A stretch of DNA of 41,759 nt, taken from positions 1 through 41,759 of the forward strand of contig JAFTSM010000063.1 of the NCBI GenBank assembly GCA_017467305.1, read 5' to 3'. The translations under genes and the position numbers were made by a program. Position 1 is the first letter of the stretch; every line of letters begins with the position of its first letter. Origin of the DNA: Candidatus Gastranaerophilales bacterium (lineage in GTDB: Bacteria > Cyanobacteriota > Vampirovibrionia > Gastranaerophilales > Gastranaerophilaceae). Positions 16,065 to 25,827 of the stretch are shown one piece after another. The notes beneath the pieces are model-generated. The model was not told the DNA's origin and made no database searches. It saw nothing but the letters and a program-made list of their open reading frames with translations.

Positions 16065-17777
16065 TTATTGTAGTTGGGAAAGTTCTTTTATAGCTTGGTT
16101 TTCAAGATCTTCTTTGTTGTAATCCGCTGGTGGTTCTACAGAAGATTTAAAACCAAAACCATATTGAAATGCAGAAGGTAGTTGAGCAACAATATGCTCA
16201 TATTCACCTAATATAGAATTAACACAGTGAGCAACACCTGGACCAACAACTGCCAATTCGCCTTCTTTGAGGATTTTTACACAAGTTTTGCCATTTTTAA
16301 CTACATTCAATGCAGCGGCACCACTTGTCACTAAATACATTTCTGTTTGTCTTTTTTCTTCTAAATTAGGGTGAGAATGTAAAACTTCTTCTTTTCTAAT
16401 TTCGGACATTTTTATTGGTCTTTTTTCATCAGTTTGAACCATTGAAACTCCTATGAATGGTGTTTTGCCGTCTAAAGAAGAAATAGCTGTTGAATTTGAT
16501 ACCCAATTTGTTTTTTCACTTGTCCAGTTGTTTAATTTATCGTTCAAATTATAAACAGCAACATTTTCATTAAGAAATTTAAGACCACTCAAATCAAAAC
16601 CAGTTGAATTTGCTTTTAGCCAATTCGAAATAACTGTATTCACTTCATCATAAGTAAAACCACAAGCAGATAATCTATGACGCAGTGAATTTTCATTAGG
16701 GAAACATTCCTTCCAATAAATATTTGTTTCTGCATCAGTTTTATTATCATACAAAATACCAGCTGATTTCATTTTTTTCAAAAGTTCTGGAGAATAATCA
16801 GAAACAGAATTTTTAAGCGCAAATTTTCCAGATGTTCTTACTTCTCTAGCTTGCATAAAAATTGGAACCAAAAGTTCTATTTCATCATCAGTAAAGCCTT
16901 TCTGTTGCATATCTCTAATTAAATAATCTTTTGCATAAGGATTTGTTAAACGAACATATCCGTCATCTTTGTGTTGAAGCATTTGATTTTCTTCTAATTT
17001 ATCAACAGCACCTTTTATAAATTCAATAGTTTTTCTATCATCTTCTGATAATTTATCTTTTTGTACATAAATATCATTCAATAAGTTGTTTTTTGATTCC
17101 CACTTATTAATAGAAATTGTTTTTAAGAAATTTTCATCACGCATTTTATCTGGCAATAAATAGCTAGTTGAAAACTCGCCATTATAAGAGTGTGAATTAT
17201 AATACATTAATTCTAAAAACTTATTTTTTATTCCAGAATCTTGAGAATTTCTTCCATACCTTTCATACCAATCGTAATCTTTTTTAGACATAATTACCAT
17301 TGGATAACCTTTTTTTGTTTTAACTGTTACATTTGTTCCTTCATTTATTAATACAGCTGAATTTTCTGGCAAAGGAACATCTTTACCGTCAATGGTCATA
17401 GTACCTTCTGCCTTTTTAGGAAAAATAACTTGAGTATCATATTTAAAAGAAGATTGATTATTCAAAAATTTAACTGCATCGACACCATATATAACTTCAG
17501 TTTGAGAATCAAAATCAATCAAATAAGAGTCATTTCTTTTTGTTGCCATTAGTGGAATATCATCTTCTTCACCAGTTATTATGTAGGCATTAGTAATTTG
17601 AGGTGCATTTCCTTTAAAAGAAATTGGTGCATAATTAGCCCTAATATTTTCTGCACACAATTCATTAACAGATAATTTTGAAGCAGAAGAAAACGCTACA
17701 GTTCTAGACTTTACTTGTTTTTGAGGAACAGATAAAGAACAATTATTAACCTTATTATCTACTGAATTAAATTGCAT
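16065..17777 (-). CDS. Large lineage-specific protein with C-terminal cupin domain
   Basis: 570 aa from the ATG at 17777, chosen because AGGGTGG precedes it. An upstream in-frame start at 17858 would add a hydrophobic stretch with no ribosome binding site. The N-terminus is Asn/Ser-rich and reaches APISFKGNAPQ, the lineage motif. The middle (about 130-450) is unassigned. The C-terminal 110 residues are a cupin with LHSHPN, EMYLVTSG and GPGVAHCV, giving the usual two His, Glu and His metal ligands. A sugar isomerase or a sensory cupin are both possible. No function is claimed. Confidence 0.7.
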   Translation of the reverse strand: MQFNSVDNKVNNCSLSVPQKQVKSRTVAFSSASKLSVNELCAENIRANYAPISFKGNAPQITNAYIITGEEDDIPLMATKRNDSYLIDFDSQTEVIYGVDAVKFLNNQSSFKYDTQVIFPKKAEGTMTIDGKDVPLPENSAVLINEGTNVTVKTKKGYPMVIMSKKDYDWYERYGRNSQDSGIKNKFLELMYYNSHSYNGEFSTSYLLPDKMRDENFLKTISINKWESKNNLLNDIYVQKDKLSEDDRKTIEFIKGAVDKLEENQMLQHKDDGYVRLTNPYAKDYLIRDMQQKGFTDDEIELLVPIFMQAREVRTSGKFALKNSVSDYSPELLKKMKSAGILYDNKTDAETNIYWKECFPNENSLRHRLSACGFTYDEVNTVISNWLKANSTGFDLSGLKFLNENVAVYNLNDKLNNWTSEKTNWVSNSTAISSLDGKTPFIGVSMVQTDEKRPIKMSEIRKEEVLHSHPNLEEKRQTEMYLVTSGAAALNVVKNGKTCVKILKEGELAVVGPGVAHCVNSILGEYEHIVAQLPSAFQYGFGFKSSVEPPADYNKEDLENQAIKELSQLQ

Positions 17778-17871
17778 ACAAACCACCCTACAGTAATAAA
17801 AAGTAATTTTATAAAAGAAAATTGACAAAAAAATATGCAGATTAACATTTATAAACAAATTATGTTCGTAC

Positions 17872-17877
17872 TATAAT
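17872..17877 (+). promoter_or_regulatory. -10 box of the bioA-bioD promoter
   Basis: TATAAT within TACTATAAT lies about 30 nt before the bioA ATG, with an AAGG ribosome binding site between. The -35 is poor (TTATAA). No BirA-type operator or riboswitch was recognised. Confidence 0.45.
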
Positions 17878-17908
17878 TTTGATATGGTGAGTTTTTCAAG
17901 GTATAGAT

Positions 17909-19273
17909 ATGAATAAAAAGCAATTATTAGAAGATGATTTTAAGTATATTTGGCGACCCTTTACACAAATGAAGTCTCTTGAAAATGAAGAGAATAAACC
18001 AATTATTATAAAAAAAGGTAGGGGAATATATTTAGAAGATATAGATGGTAACAAATACATTGATGCTGTTTCTTCTTGGTGGGTTAATACTCTAGGACAC
18101 TCTAACAAAAGATTAAATAGAGTAATTTATAAACAAGCAAAAAAAATAGAACACGTTATTTTTGCTGGTTTTTCACACGAACCAGTTATTAAATTTTCAA
18201 AAAAAATAGTTGAATTAATGAACAATAAATTAAAACACGTATTCTATTCAGATAATGGCTCTACAGCAGTTGAAGTTGCCTTAAAAATGGCTTATCAATA
18301 CTTTGTATTAAAAGGACATCCAGAAAAGAGAAAATTCATTGCACTTAAAAATTCATATCACGGTGATACTCTTGGCGCTGTTTCTGTTGGTGGTATTGAT
18401 ATGTACCATAAATTATATAAACCACTATTATTCGAAATAAGACAAGCAGAAAGCCCATATTGTTATAGATGTCCAATGAATTGTAACAAAGAAACTTGTA
18501 ATTGCGAATGTCAAAAATCAATGGAAGACATATTAAAAAAAGAAGCAAATGAAGTAGCTGGGGTTATTATTGAACCTTTAGTTCAAGCAGCTGGTGGTAT
18601 GATTATGTATCCACCAAAATACATTACAAAACTACGTGAGCTTTGTAATAAATATAATATTTTATTAATTGATGATGAAGTTGCAATGGGATTTTATAGA
18701 ACTGGAAAACTATTTGCTTACGAACACGCTGGTGTGGTTCCAGATATTATTTGTGCTGCAAAAGGTATTACTGCTGGTTATATGCCACTTTCAATAACTG
18801 TTACTACGGATGAAATTTATAATGCCTTCTGTGATGACGATAAAGACGGTTATAAGACTTTCTATCACGGTCACAGCTATACAGCTTATCCACTTGCATT
18901 ATCTGTTGCACTAGAAAATCTTAAAATTTTAAAAGAAATGAATATTGAAGAATATTTGAAGCCTAAAATTGCAAAATTTTCAAAAGAATTAGAAAAATTT
19001 AAAAATCATAAAAATGTTGGTGATATCAGACAAACTGGCATGATATGTGCAATTGAATTAGTAAAAAACAAAGAAACAAAAGAACCATTTGCATATGAAG
19101 ACGGTATTGGAAAGAAAATCTATTTAGAAGGCTTAAAACTTGGTGCAATACTTCGTCCAATGTGGAATTGTATCTATTTTATTACCCCATACATTATTAC
19201 AGAAAAAGAAATAGAAAAACTTACAAATATAGCTTATGAAGCACTAAATAAAGTACTTCCAAACGAGGAATAA
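17909..19273 (+). CDS. bioA: Adenosylmethionine-8-amino-7-oxononanoate aminotransferase
   Basis: 454 aa PLP enzyme converting KAPA to DAPA with SAM as amino donor in biotin synthesis. It begins with the typical YIWRPFTQMK and has DAVSSWWVNTLGH, the DDEVAMGF region and the PLP lysine in CAAKGITAGYMPLS. A six-Cys insertion (CYRCPMNCNKETCNCEC, about residues 190-206) follows SPY. A shorter Cys version is known in some BioA of other phyla. bioD begins 2 nt after the stop. No bioF or bioB lies in the window. Confidence 0.95.
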   Translation: MNKKQLLEDDFKYIWRPFTQMKSLENEENKPIIIKKGRGIYLEDIDGNKYIDAVSSWWVNTLGHSNKRLNRVIYKQAKKIEHVIFAGFSHEPVIKFSKKIVELMNNKLKHVFYSDNGSTAVEVALKMAYQYFVLKGHPEKRKFIALKNSYHGDTLGAVSVGGIDMYHKLYKPLLFEIRQAESPYCYRCPMNCNKETCNCECQKSMEDILKKEANEVAGVIIEPLVQAAGGMIMYPPKYITKLRELCNKYNILLIDDEVAMGFYRTGKLFAYEHAGVVPDIICAAKGITAGYMPLSITVTTDEIYNAFCDDDKDGYKTFYHGHSYTAYPLALSVALENLKILKEMNIEEYLKPKIAKFSKELEKFKNHKNVGDIRQTGMICAIELVKNKETKEPFAYEDGIGKKIYLEGLKLGAILRPMWNCIYFITPYIITEKEIEKLTNIAYEALNKVLPNEE

Positions 19274-19275
19274 AT

Positions 19276-19932
19276 ATGGAATATTTTATTACTGGAATCG
19301 ATACAGATATTGGAAAAACATTTGTTACTAAAGGTTTAGCATTGACTTTAGAAAAACAAGGCCAAAAAGTTGGTGTATTTAAGCCTCTTCAATCAAGTGC
19401 AATAGAAACAGAGAATGGATTTTTAGCTCCAGACTTAGAAGCAATAAAAGAGTTTTCAAATACTATAAAAACAAAATGCTCATACATTTTTAAAGGTGAT
19501 GTTTCACCTGCCCTAGCATCAAGATTAGCTGGCGTTAGAATTGAAATTGATAAAATCAAATCAGATTTTGAAGAATTTAAAAAAAATAATAACATAACAC
19601 TTGTTGAAGGTGCTGGCGGAATATTAGCACCAGCAACAGATACAATGCTTTGTGCAGATTTAATAAAAGCATTAAATATACCCATTATAATTGTTACAGT
19701 TCCTTTTTTAGGAAGATTAAATCATACACTATTAACTATTCACTATGCAAAGACAAACAATATTCCAATAAAAGGAATTATTGTCAATAAAATTCCAAGA
19801 AAAACAAATGATTTAGCAACACAAAATTTCATAGATGAATTAAAAAGATACACAAATATTGAAATAATCGGAGAAATAAAAGAAATCAACAATAAAAATA
19901 TTCTTGAAGAATTTAAGAATATACAACTATAG
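19276..19932 (+). CDS. bioD: Dethiobiotin synthetase
   Basis: 218 aa ATP-dependent carboxylase closing the ureido ring of dethiobiotin from DAPA and CO2. It has the P-loop GIDTDIGKTFVTKG at residues 7-20, KPLQSS and VEGAGGILAP, all diagnostic. The length is normal. Overlap or coupling with bioA (2-nt gap) shows one operon. The 3' end overlaps the convergent rsmG by 6 nt. Confidence 0.95.
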   Translation: MEYFITGIDTDIGKTFVTKGLALTLEKQGQKVGVFKPLQSSAIETENGFLAPDLEAIKEFSNTIKTKCSYIFKGDVSPALASRLAGVRIEIDKIKSDFEEFKKNNNITLVEGAGGILAPATDTMLCADLIKALNIPIIIVTVPFLGRLNHTLLTIHYAKTNNIPIKGIIVNKIPRKTNDLATQNFIDELKRYTNIEIIGEIKEINNKNILEEFKNIQL

Positions 19933-20631
19933 TGGTTTTTTCTTAACTAATCCATTTTTTCTTGGGTAAGAAAAAGGAACTTCTTTTTCTTTTTTTATCA
20001 CAATCAGACAACGTTTATTTTCTTCATCAATAGGCAAAGAATATTCAATAATATCAACAACTTTCGAATTAAGTATTTTCAACGCATTTTTTGCATTTTC
20101 TATTTCTTCTTGAGCTTTAATTGACTTATATGCTACAAAATATCCACCAACTTTAAGATATGGAATTGCATATTCAACAATCATTCTTAACTCGGCCATT
20201 GCGCGAGAAGTTACAATATCAAATGAACTCTTTGAAGAGAGAGGCAAATCTTCAACCCTTGAACAAATTGGATTGATATTATTTAGGTTAAATTTTTCTT
20301 TCACTTCTTTTATGAAATTAATTTTTTTATTAATAGAATCTAAAGGTATAACATCAATATTTTCATAAATAAATGAAATCGGAACTGACGGAAATCCACC
20401 ACCAGCACCAATATCTAAAAGTTTTACTTGATTTGTTTTGCAGTATTTTTTATAAAACAAGTTAAAAGCCAAACTATCAAAAATATGTTTTTCAAACAAA
20501 AATTTGACATCATTATTACTAATCAAATTAACTTTATCATTATATTCTTTAAAAAAAGAAGAAAATAAATTAAGTTCATTAACGTTCTGTTCAGATAAAA
20601 CTAATGATAATTTTTCAAGTTGTTTGTACAT
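19927..20631 (-). CDS. rsmG: 16S rRNA (guanine-527-N7) methyltransferase
   Basis: 234 aa SAM-dependent methyltransferase of the RsmG/GidB family. The SAM motif LLDIGAGGGFPSVPISF is at about 71-87, followed by the acidic strand end and VTSRAMAEL, both family hallmarks. Its ATG shares one base with the stop of the upstream ATPase-TPR gene (TAATG), so the two are translationally coupled. Confidence 0.95.
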   Translation of the reverse strand: MYKQLEKLSLVLSEQNVNELNLFSSFFKEYNDKVNLISNNDVKFLFEKHIFDSLAFNLFYKKYCKTNQVKLLDIGAGGGFPSVPISFIYENIDVIPLDSINKKINFIKEVKEKFNLNNINPICSRVEDLPLSSKSSFDIVTSRAMAELRMIVEYAIPYLKVGGYFVAYKSIKAQEEIENAKNALKILNSKVVDIIEYSLPIDEENKRCLIVIKKEKEVPFSYPRKNGLVKKKPL

Positions 20632-23156
20632 TATTTTTTATTCTTCAATTCTAGCATTATACGTTTAAATTCAGATTCACCAACTAATGTCTTAATTTTA
20701 TTTATCTGCATATTCACTTGAGAATGAACATCTTCTTCTGACTGTTGTGGTATAAACTTTAAAGCAAGAAGATAAGATTTCAAGGATTGCTTATAATCAC
20801 CATTATATAGATGATAATCTCCCAATTCAACATATACTGGAACTATAGCTGTTCTATCTTCCATTTTCTTTGCTGCAGCAACAGCTTTTAATAAGTAATC
20901 ATGCGTTTTATTTTTATCTTCTTTTTTAACAAGACTCGCTAACTTTAAATAAGAGAAACACAATCCATCATAATTATTTTGCGATTCGTCAGCTTTAATT
21001 GATAACTCGTAATACATTTTTGCTACAGTTGGATTTTTATTATCAAGAGAAATTGCTGCTAAATTAGAGTATGATGATGCCAAATACGGGTTAACAGAAG
21101 CATCACTTGAAGTCTGAATACATCTCAAGTAATTTTTCATAGCCATTTCAGTATTATTAGAATCATCAAATAATAGCGCATATTTAAAATAACATTCGCA
21201 TAATAAAGAAGGATTGGCTATTTTTTCTGCCATAGTTAATGCCATTTTTACATACATTAAGGTAGATGCAACATCCATATTATTTTCTTCTAACTCTGAT
21301 AAATAAAGATAAACTCTAACAGCCATTTCATTAGAAACAGAATTAGAAGAATTTAAAATTCGCTTATAAATTTCTCTTGCTTTATCAAACTTATAAACTT
21401 CTGAATACATTTGTGCGATATTCAATAAAACTGAATTTGCTAAATCAGGTAATTTTTCCAAATATAATTGATAAACTTTTTCGTATAATTTAACAGCTTC
21501 ATCAATATCTTGAATTTTTCTATAACAAAAAGCTAGTTTTGCATATATAATTGGTTCCTTATTAGTAAATTGAGAATCACTTTTGTATGATAATGCTTTT
21601 TTATAATACATTATTGCATCTGCAAAATTAAAAGAATTTTCGCATTTTTCCGCAATAGTGATATAATCATCCAAATTTGTAGGAACCAAATCTTCTACAT
21701 TTATAGATTTATCATCACTCGCAGTTGGAATAGTTTCTAAAATACTAGTAACTTCATCTGACGTTTCTTTTGCAGAATTAATTAATGTATGTTCATCAAT
21801 TGGTAATGGAGATAATGATATTTTAGTTTGTCTAGGTTTTATATTTTTAGTATATCTTTTTGAAGAAGAATTTTGTTTTTTATCCATAGACGCTTCATAA
21901 CCACTCGACTTTGAGTAGCTAACATAAGTCAAACCTTGCTTTTCTGAAAGTCTTGGTCTACCAGATTGTTCCATTTCTTCTTGTATTAACTTGATTTTTT
22001 TGGTATGATGAGATATTTCTTGTCTCATTGTAAGGCGAGATAAAAATAGCTCTCTATCAAAAGGTTTTAATGGTAATTCAGCTTCATAAACATCCAACAA
22101 ATATTTATGAACTTTAAGTTTAGTCTCATTATTAACTATTTTTATATATTCAGATTTAAAATAATCTTTTAAATAATAAAGACCAAATTTCTCTGCTATA
22201 ACTCTTTTTTGAAGAAGAAATTCTATTTCATCTTCAGTAGCAAACCTTTGATTTATAAGGAAATTAGCACTAACACCGTGTCTTATAATCGAAAGCAATA
22301 ATAACAATTTTGTAAATTTTTCAGAAGAAATAGATAAGACTTTAGAAACTAAGAACTCTAAAAAATTTTTAGATGATTTTTTATACTCAGAAGCAAAAAT
22401 AGTGAGAGAAATATCTAAAACGTTCATCAAAAGAACAGACAATTCTAACAATAAGAAATGACCTCTAGTTATTTTATAAAGCTCTTCACATTCATACTTT
22501 GTACCAGTAATGTTGTTAATATTTAGATATTCATACATTTCATCTTTTGAAAGTGATTTTAAAGCACAAGAAACAGAAGAATCCATAGATATTAAATCTG
22601 TTTGTTTAAAGCTCCTTGAACAAATAATTATCTTTACTTTTGCAAAATGAGATAGATAGTTAATAAAATCTAAAATATCTTTTTGAGTATCTTTACTTCT
22701 CATATTTATTTCAAAAGAATCAAATATAAAAAGCATTGGAACATCACAATATTTTATATAGGCATTAATTTTGTCAGAAAATACATTTGATTCTATTTTG
22801 GGTAAAGAAATCTTTTTCTCACTATGATATATCGAAAAATCTTTAAAAATTGAAAGTAAAACATCATCAAGATTAATTGCTTCTTGATAAGAATTACGAA
22901 AAATTAAAACATTATCATTAATAAAATCTAAAAAGCAGTCGGCAACATAAGTTTTGCCAGCCCCCATAAATCCATTCAAAATAAATAAATTATCTGCAGA
23001 ATTTAAAAATCTCAAAATCTGAGAAAGGGCATCAATATTATGTTTTAGAATAAAACTAGTTTCTCTTTCTACAAGAAAACTTTCCAAGGTCGAATTATCA
23101 GACCTTAAATCGTGAACAATAGATTTGAATATATCCTTTATAAAACAATATTCCAT
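20631..23156 (-). CDS. STAND/AAA-like ATPase with TPR repeats
   Basis: 841 aa. An N-terminal P-loop NTPase has Walker A GFMGAGKT (62-69), Walker B MLFIFDSFE and a following KIIICSRS, the ORC/STAND layout. A winged-helix-like region follows (about 280-370), then a Ser/Lys-rich linker (about 395-450) and at least eight TPR-type helical pairs (about 475-820). Proteins of this plan act as signal-sensing switches or scaffolds, and the partner is unknown. It is coupled to rsmG by a 1-nt overlap. No ribosome binding site. TATTAT lies 7 nt before the ATG. Confidence 0.8.
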   Translation of the reverse strand: MEYCFIKDIFKSIVHDLRSDNSTLESFLVERETSFILKHNIDALSQILRFLNSADNLFILNGFMGAGKTYVADCFLDFINDNVLIFRNSYQEAINLDDVLLSIFKDFSIYHSEKKISLPKIESNVFSDKINAYIKYCDVPMLFIFDSFEINMRSKDTQKDILDFINYLSHFAKVKIIICSRSFKQTDLISMDSSVSCALKSLSKDEMYEYLNINNITGTKYECEELYKITRGHFLLLELSVLLMNVLDISLTIFASEYKKSSKNFLEFLVSKVLSISSEKFTKLLLLLSIIRHGVSANFLINQRFATEDEIEFLLQKRVIAEKFGLYYLKDYFKSEYIKIVNNETKLKVHKYLLDVYEAELPLKPFDRELFLSRLTMRQEISHHTKKIKLIQEEMEQSGRPRLSEKQGLTYVSYSKSSGYEASMDKKQNSSSKRYTKNIKPRQTKISLSPLPIDEHTLINSAKETSDEVTSILETIPTASDDKSINVEDLVPTNLDDYITIAEKCENSFNFADAIMYYKKALSYKSDSQFTNKEPIIYAKLAFCYRKIQDIDEAVKLYEKVYQLYLEKLPDLANSVLLNIAQMYSEVYKFDKAREIYKRILNSSNSVSNEMAVRVYLYLSELEENNMDVASTLMYVKMALTMAEKIANPSLLCECYFKYALLFDDSNNTEMAMKNYLRCIQTSSDASVNPYLASSYSNLAAISLDNKNPTVAKMYYELSIKADESQNNYDGLCFSYLKLASLVKKEDKNKTHDYLLKAVAAAKKMEDRTAIVPVYVELGDYHLYNGDYKQSLKSYLLALKFIPQQSEEDVHSQVNMQINKIKTLVGESEFKRIMLELKNKK

Positions 23157-23163
23157 AATTCTT

Positions 23164-23169
23164 ATAATA
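23164..23169 (-). promoter_or_regulatory. -10 box placed for a near-leaderless start
   Basis: TATTAT (minus strand) lies 7 nt before the ATG at 23156. No Shine-Dalgarno is present. Confidence 0.35.
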
Positions 23170-23206
23170 TACTATAATCCACGAATGGTAAACTTTTAAA
23201 CAATTT

Positions 23207-23548
23207 CTACCACTTTTTAAATATAAAAAATACAGCAAGAATTATAAAAAAGAAACCAACTAAATAGTTCCACCTAAACTCTTCTTTTAAGTACATTATA
23301 GAAAAGACACTAAATACAATAAGAGTAATAACCTCTTGAATAGTTTTCAACTGTGCAGCATTAAAATACTCATGCCCTATCCTATTAGCAGGCACTTGAA
23401 AACAATATTCTAAGAGTGCAATTCCCCAACTAACAAAAATAACAATCCATAAAGCAGTACTTTTAAATTTTAAATGCCCATACCAAGCAAACGTCATAAA
23501 AACGTTTGAAATTGTTAACAAAAGTATTGGTAAAAACTGTCTAAACAT
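23207..23548 (-). CDS. DMT-family small membrane protein (DUF486-like)
   Basis: 113 aa with four predicted membrane helices. The segments NVFMTFAWYGHLK, WGIALLEYCFQVPANRIG and LKTIQEVITLIVFSVFS identify the DUF486 family of short drug/metabolite-transporter-like proteins; function unknown. The ATG at 23548 is preferred over a TTG at 23566, because TATAAT (23555-23560) lies inside the longer version. Confidence 0.85.
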   Translation of the reverse strand: MFRQFLPILLLTISNVFMTFAWYGHLKFKSTALWIVIFVSWGIALLEYCFQVPANRIGHEYFNAAQLKTIQEVITLIVFSVFSIMYLKEEFRWNYLVGFFFIILAVFFIFKKW

Positions 23549-23554
23549 AAAGAA

Positions 23555-23560
23555 ATTATA
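23555..23560 (-). promoter_or_regulatory. -10 box placed for a leaderless start
   Basis: Perfect TATAAT (in TACTATAAT) lies exactly 6 nt (TTCTTT) before the ATG at 23548. No ribosome binding site is present. Confidence 0.5.
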
Positions 23561-23646
23561 GTACAAAAAAATTAAAGAAATAAAAAAAAATATTGTATAA
23601 ATTGTTTTAGCAAAAAATAATATAAAGCGGATAACATGGAGCTTAA

Positions 23647-24417
23647 ATGAGAGATTTTGACAAAAATTTAGTAAATATTCTTTGTGACTTAAAAGAAAAT
23701 CACAACGTAATTGGTGTCAAAACAGAATTTGAAACTGAGGGTACTAGTTTTGATGAAGCTGAAAAATTAGGAAATTTAGTAGAACTCACTAACTTGAATT
23801 ATACAATTAAAATTGGTGGTTGTGGTGCATTAAATGACTTATTACAAGCAAAAAAATTAAATGCTTCAACAATCGTTGCTCCAATGGTTGAAACAGAATA
23901 TGCACTTAAAAAATTTATTCAAACTATTCAAATGGTATATTCAGAAAAAGAACTACAAAATATTAATTTATTCATTAACATAGAAACAATTACAGGTTAC
24001 AATAACCTACAAGAAATTATTAAGACAAAAGATTTTAAACATATTAATGGTATTGTACTTGGCAGAAATGATTTAGTTTCTTCAATGCTTTTAGATAAAA
24101 GTGAAGTCAATTCAAATACAATGGTTAAAATAGCAAATACAATTGCAAAAGAAATGGAAAATTTTGATAAAACTTTAATAATTGGTGGTTGTGTTGATGA
24201 AAACTCAATCGACTTTTTTAAACAAATAAATTCAACCACATTTAGTGCTTTTGAAACAAGAAAAATAATTTTCAAGAAGAATGATAGTATAAAAAGAGAA
24301 TCTATACTAAAAGCAATTGAATTTGAAATTTATTGGCTAAAAAATAAGACTGTAAAAAACAATATTGATATTCAACGAATCAATCACTTAGAAAATATTT
24401 TTGGAATTATCAATTAA
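23647..24417 (+). CDS. HpcH/HpaI-family aldolase or citrate lyase-like protein
   Basis: 256 aa TIM-barrel protein. GVKTEFETEG, KIGGCGALNDL, IVAPMVET, FINIETITGYNN and GRNDLVSSM follow the order of HpcH/HpaI aldolases, in which the Glu and Asp of the ET...G and G-x-x-DL motifs bind Mg. These enzymes cleave or form C-C bonds with pyruvate or acetyl-CoA-like partners; the substrate here is unknown. Ribosome binding site TGGAG. A lone gene, convergent with 24422. Confidence 0.8.
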   Translation: MRDFDKNLVNILCDLKENHNVIGVKTEFETEGTSFDEAEKLGNLVELTNLNYTIKIGGCGALNDLLQAKKLNASTIVAPMVETEYALKKFIQTIQMVYSEKELQNINLFINIETITGYNNLQEIIKTKDFKHINGIVLGRNDLVSSMLLDKSEVNSNTMVKIANTIAKEMENFDKTLIIGGCVDENSIDFFKQINSTTFSAFETRKIIFKKNDSIKRESILKAIEFEIYWLKNKTVKNNIDIQRINHLENIFGIIN

Positions 24418-24421
24418 TAAA

Positions 24422-25744
24422 TTACGAACTAATTCCATTAAAATTTTTAAATATTTCTGGATGTTCAAATTCAAATTTGGTTTCTTGTTTCGTTTTCAAA
24501 AGTTCATGGGCTTGGTGATTATATCTAAATTGAGTCCATAACCTTGTTATTGCGGACAAAGTAAAGCCCATAAATATTAAACTAAATGCATAAGGAACTG
24601 CTTCAACAAATGCTTTTTCCTTTGTTAAGCGAGCTAATTCTTTTGTTTGTGTTGAATTCTTTAATTTTGCTGCTTTTTCTGCAAGTGCTGGGAGTTCTGC
24701 TCTAGTTGGGAGTTTTACTTTTCCTTCTGCTGTTTTTTGTAATATGTCTGGAAATTTGTTTTTCTTTTCTAATATTTTTGTAAACCCTTTTTCAAATAAT
24801 TCACCACCAAAAATAGTGTAAAATACAACAAGAGGAACTCTAGTCCAAACTTCTGCCACATCAAGTTTACCTCTATCTTCAGCAGCTTTAGAGTAACCAA
24901 ATAAACCTAAAATAGCAGTTAAGGCTAACTGACCTTTGCTTAAAGCTAATTTTCCATTATTATTTGCAAAATCCAAGCTAAATTTGCCTAATGTATTTTT
25001 TACCTTTTCAGATTTGACAAACTTACCAACAGCCTTTCCTGGTTCAAGAATTGCTTTACTTACATTTTGTAATGCTTCTGACTTATGTCCATTTACAGCA
25101 AGTAACGCACCAGCACCAACACCAACGGCTGAATATATTGCAGCTTTTTTTAGCTGATTTTTTGCACTCTTTTCAACCCTTTCTTGCTGTGCTTTATCTT
25201 CTTTTTCATTATTGTTTTTATCTAAATTTGCAATGTTGTTAAAATTACTTTTATTGAATGTTTTTAGTGTAAATAAATTTTTTGCAAAGCTTAGAGTATA
25301 TTCTGCTATTGGTATTGCAGCGCAAGCAAGAACAATCCCAGCTTTTGTTGATATAGCACGTTTTTTAACTTCATCTGTAAGTGTAGGATTTTTTGTTATT
25401 TGTTCAACTGTATTAGGAATTTGTTTGTTAACAGTTTCTCTAATATTCTTTGGTGAAAATTTATTAAAAACATTATTTCTAAAAAGTTTTTCGCCTAATA
25501 ATGGTGAAGCAAAATAGAATATGCCAGATTCTAAAAATTCTAGAAATGTCATTTCTGCAAAATCTGCTTTGCTTCTTGCAAAAATTGCTTTTGGCGCCCA
25601 GTTTGTCGCCGTATCTTGGATAAATCTTGTTGATGATAAATTTTCTTGAGATTTTAGGAAAATATCTGCAACTTTTGCTACTCCAGTCAAATTACTTTTA
25701 AAACTTTGTTGTCTATTTATATTGTTTATATTTGAAACTTTCAT
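24422..25744 (-). CDS. Lineage-specific membrane protein with SFKS N-terminal motif
   Basis: 440 aa starting MKVSNINNINRQQSFKSNL. Hydrophobic or amphipathic segments lie near 60-80, 130-150, 200-215, 275-290, 305-320 and 385-405. A Lys/Gln-rich stretch around 175-195 follows. Function not recognised. Its make-up resembles the protein at 8990. Ribosome binding site GAGG. A terminated micro-transcript lies directly upstream on the same strand and could act as a leader. Confidence 0.65.
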   Translation of the reverse strand: MKVSNINNINRQQSFKSNLTGVAKVADIFLKSQENLSSTRFIQDTATNWAPKAIFARSKADFAEMTFLEFLESGIFYFASPLLGEKLFRNNVFNKFSPKNIRETVNKQIPNTVEQITKNPTLTDEVKKRAISTKAGIVLACAAIPIAEYTLSFAKNLFTLKTFNKSNFNNIANLDKNNNEKEDKAQQERVEKSAKNQLKKAAIYSAVGVGAGALLAVNGHKSEALQNVSKAILEPGKAVGKFVKSEKVKNTLGKFSLDFANNNGKLALSKGQLALTAILGLFGYSKAAEDRGKLDVAEVWTRVPLVVFYTIFGGELFEKGFTKILEKKNKFPDILQKTAEGKVKLPTRAELPALAEKAAKLKNSTQTKELARLTKEKAFVEAVPYAFSLIFMGFTLSAITRLWTQFRYNHQAHELLKTKQETKFEFEHPEIFKNFNGISS

Positions 25745-25776
25745 TTTTTACCTCAATTTTATTGTGCATACAAACT

Positions 25777-25807
25777 AAAAAAGCTACCATTGTATCTGGC
25801 AGCTTTT
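25777..25807 (-). terminator. Rho-independent terminator or attenuator
   Basis: On the minus strand AAAAGCTGCCA and TGGTAGCTTTT form an 11-bp stem with one G-U pair around GATACAA, followed by six T. It lies 21 nt after the Met-rich small ORF and about 33 nt before the start of the 24422-25744 gene. Confidence 0.75.
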
Positions 25808-25827
25808 GAATTATTTTAAACGATATT

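Noticed and set aside
17778-17858. Upstream start for the cupin protein, adding a hydrophobic N-terminus
   Set aside because: No ribosome binding site lies before 17858, while AGGGTGG precedes the ATG at 17777 and the lineage-type N-terminus begins there.
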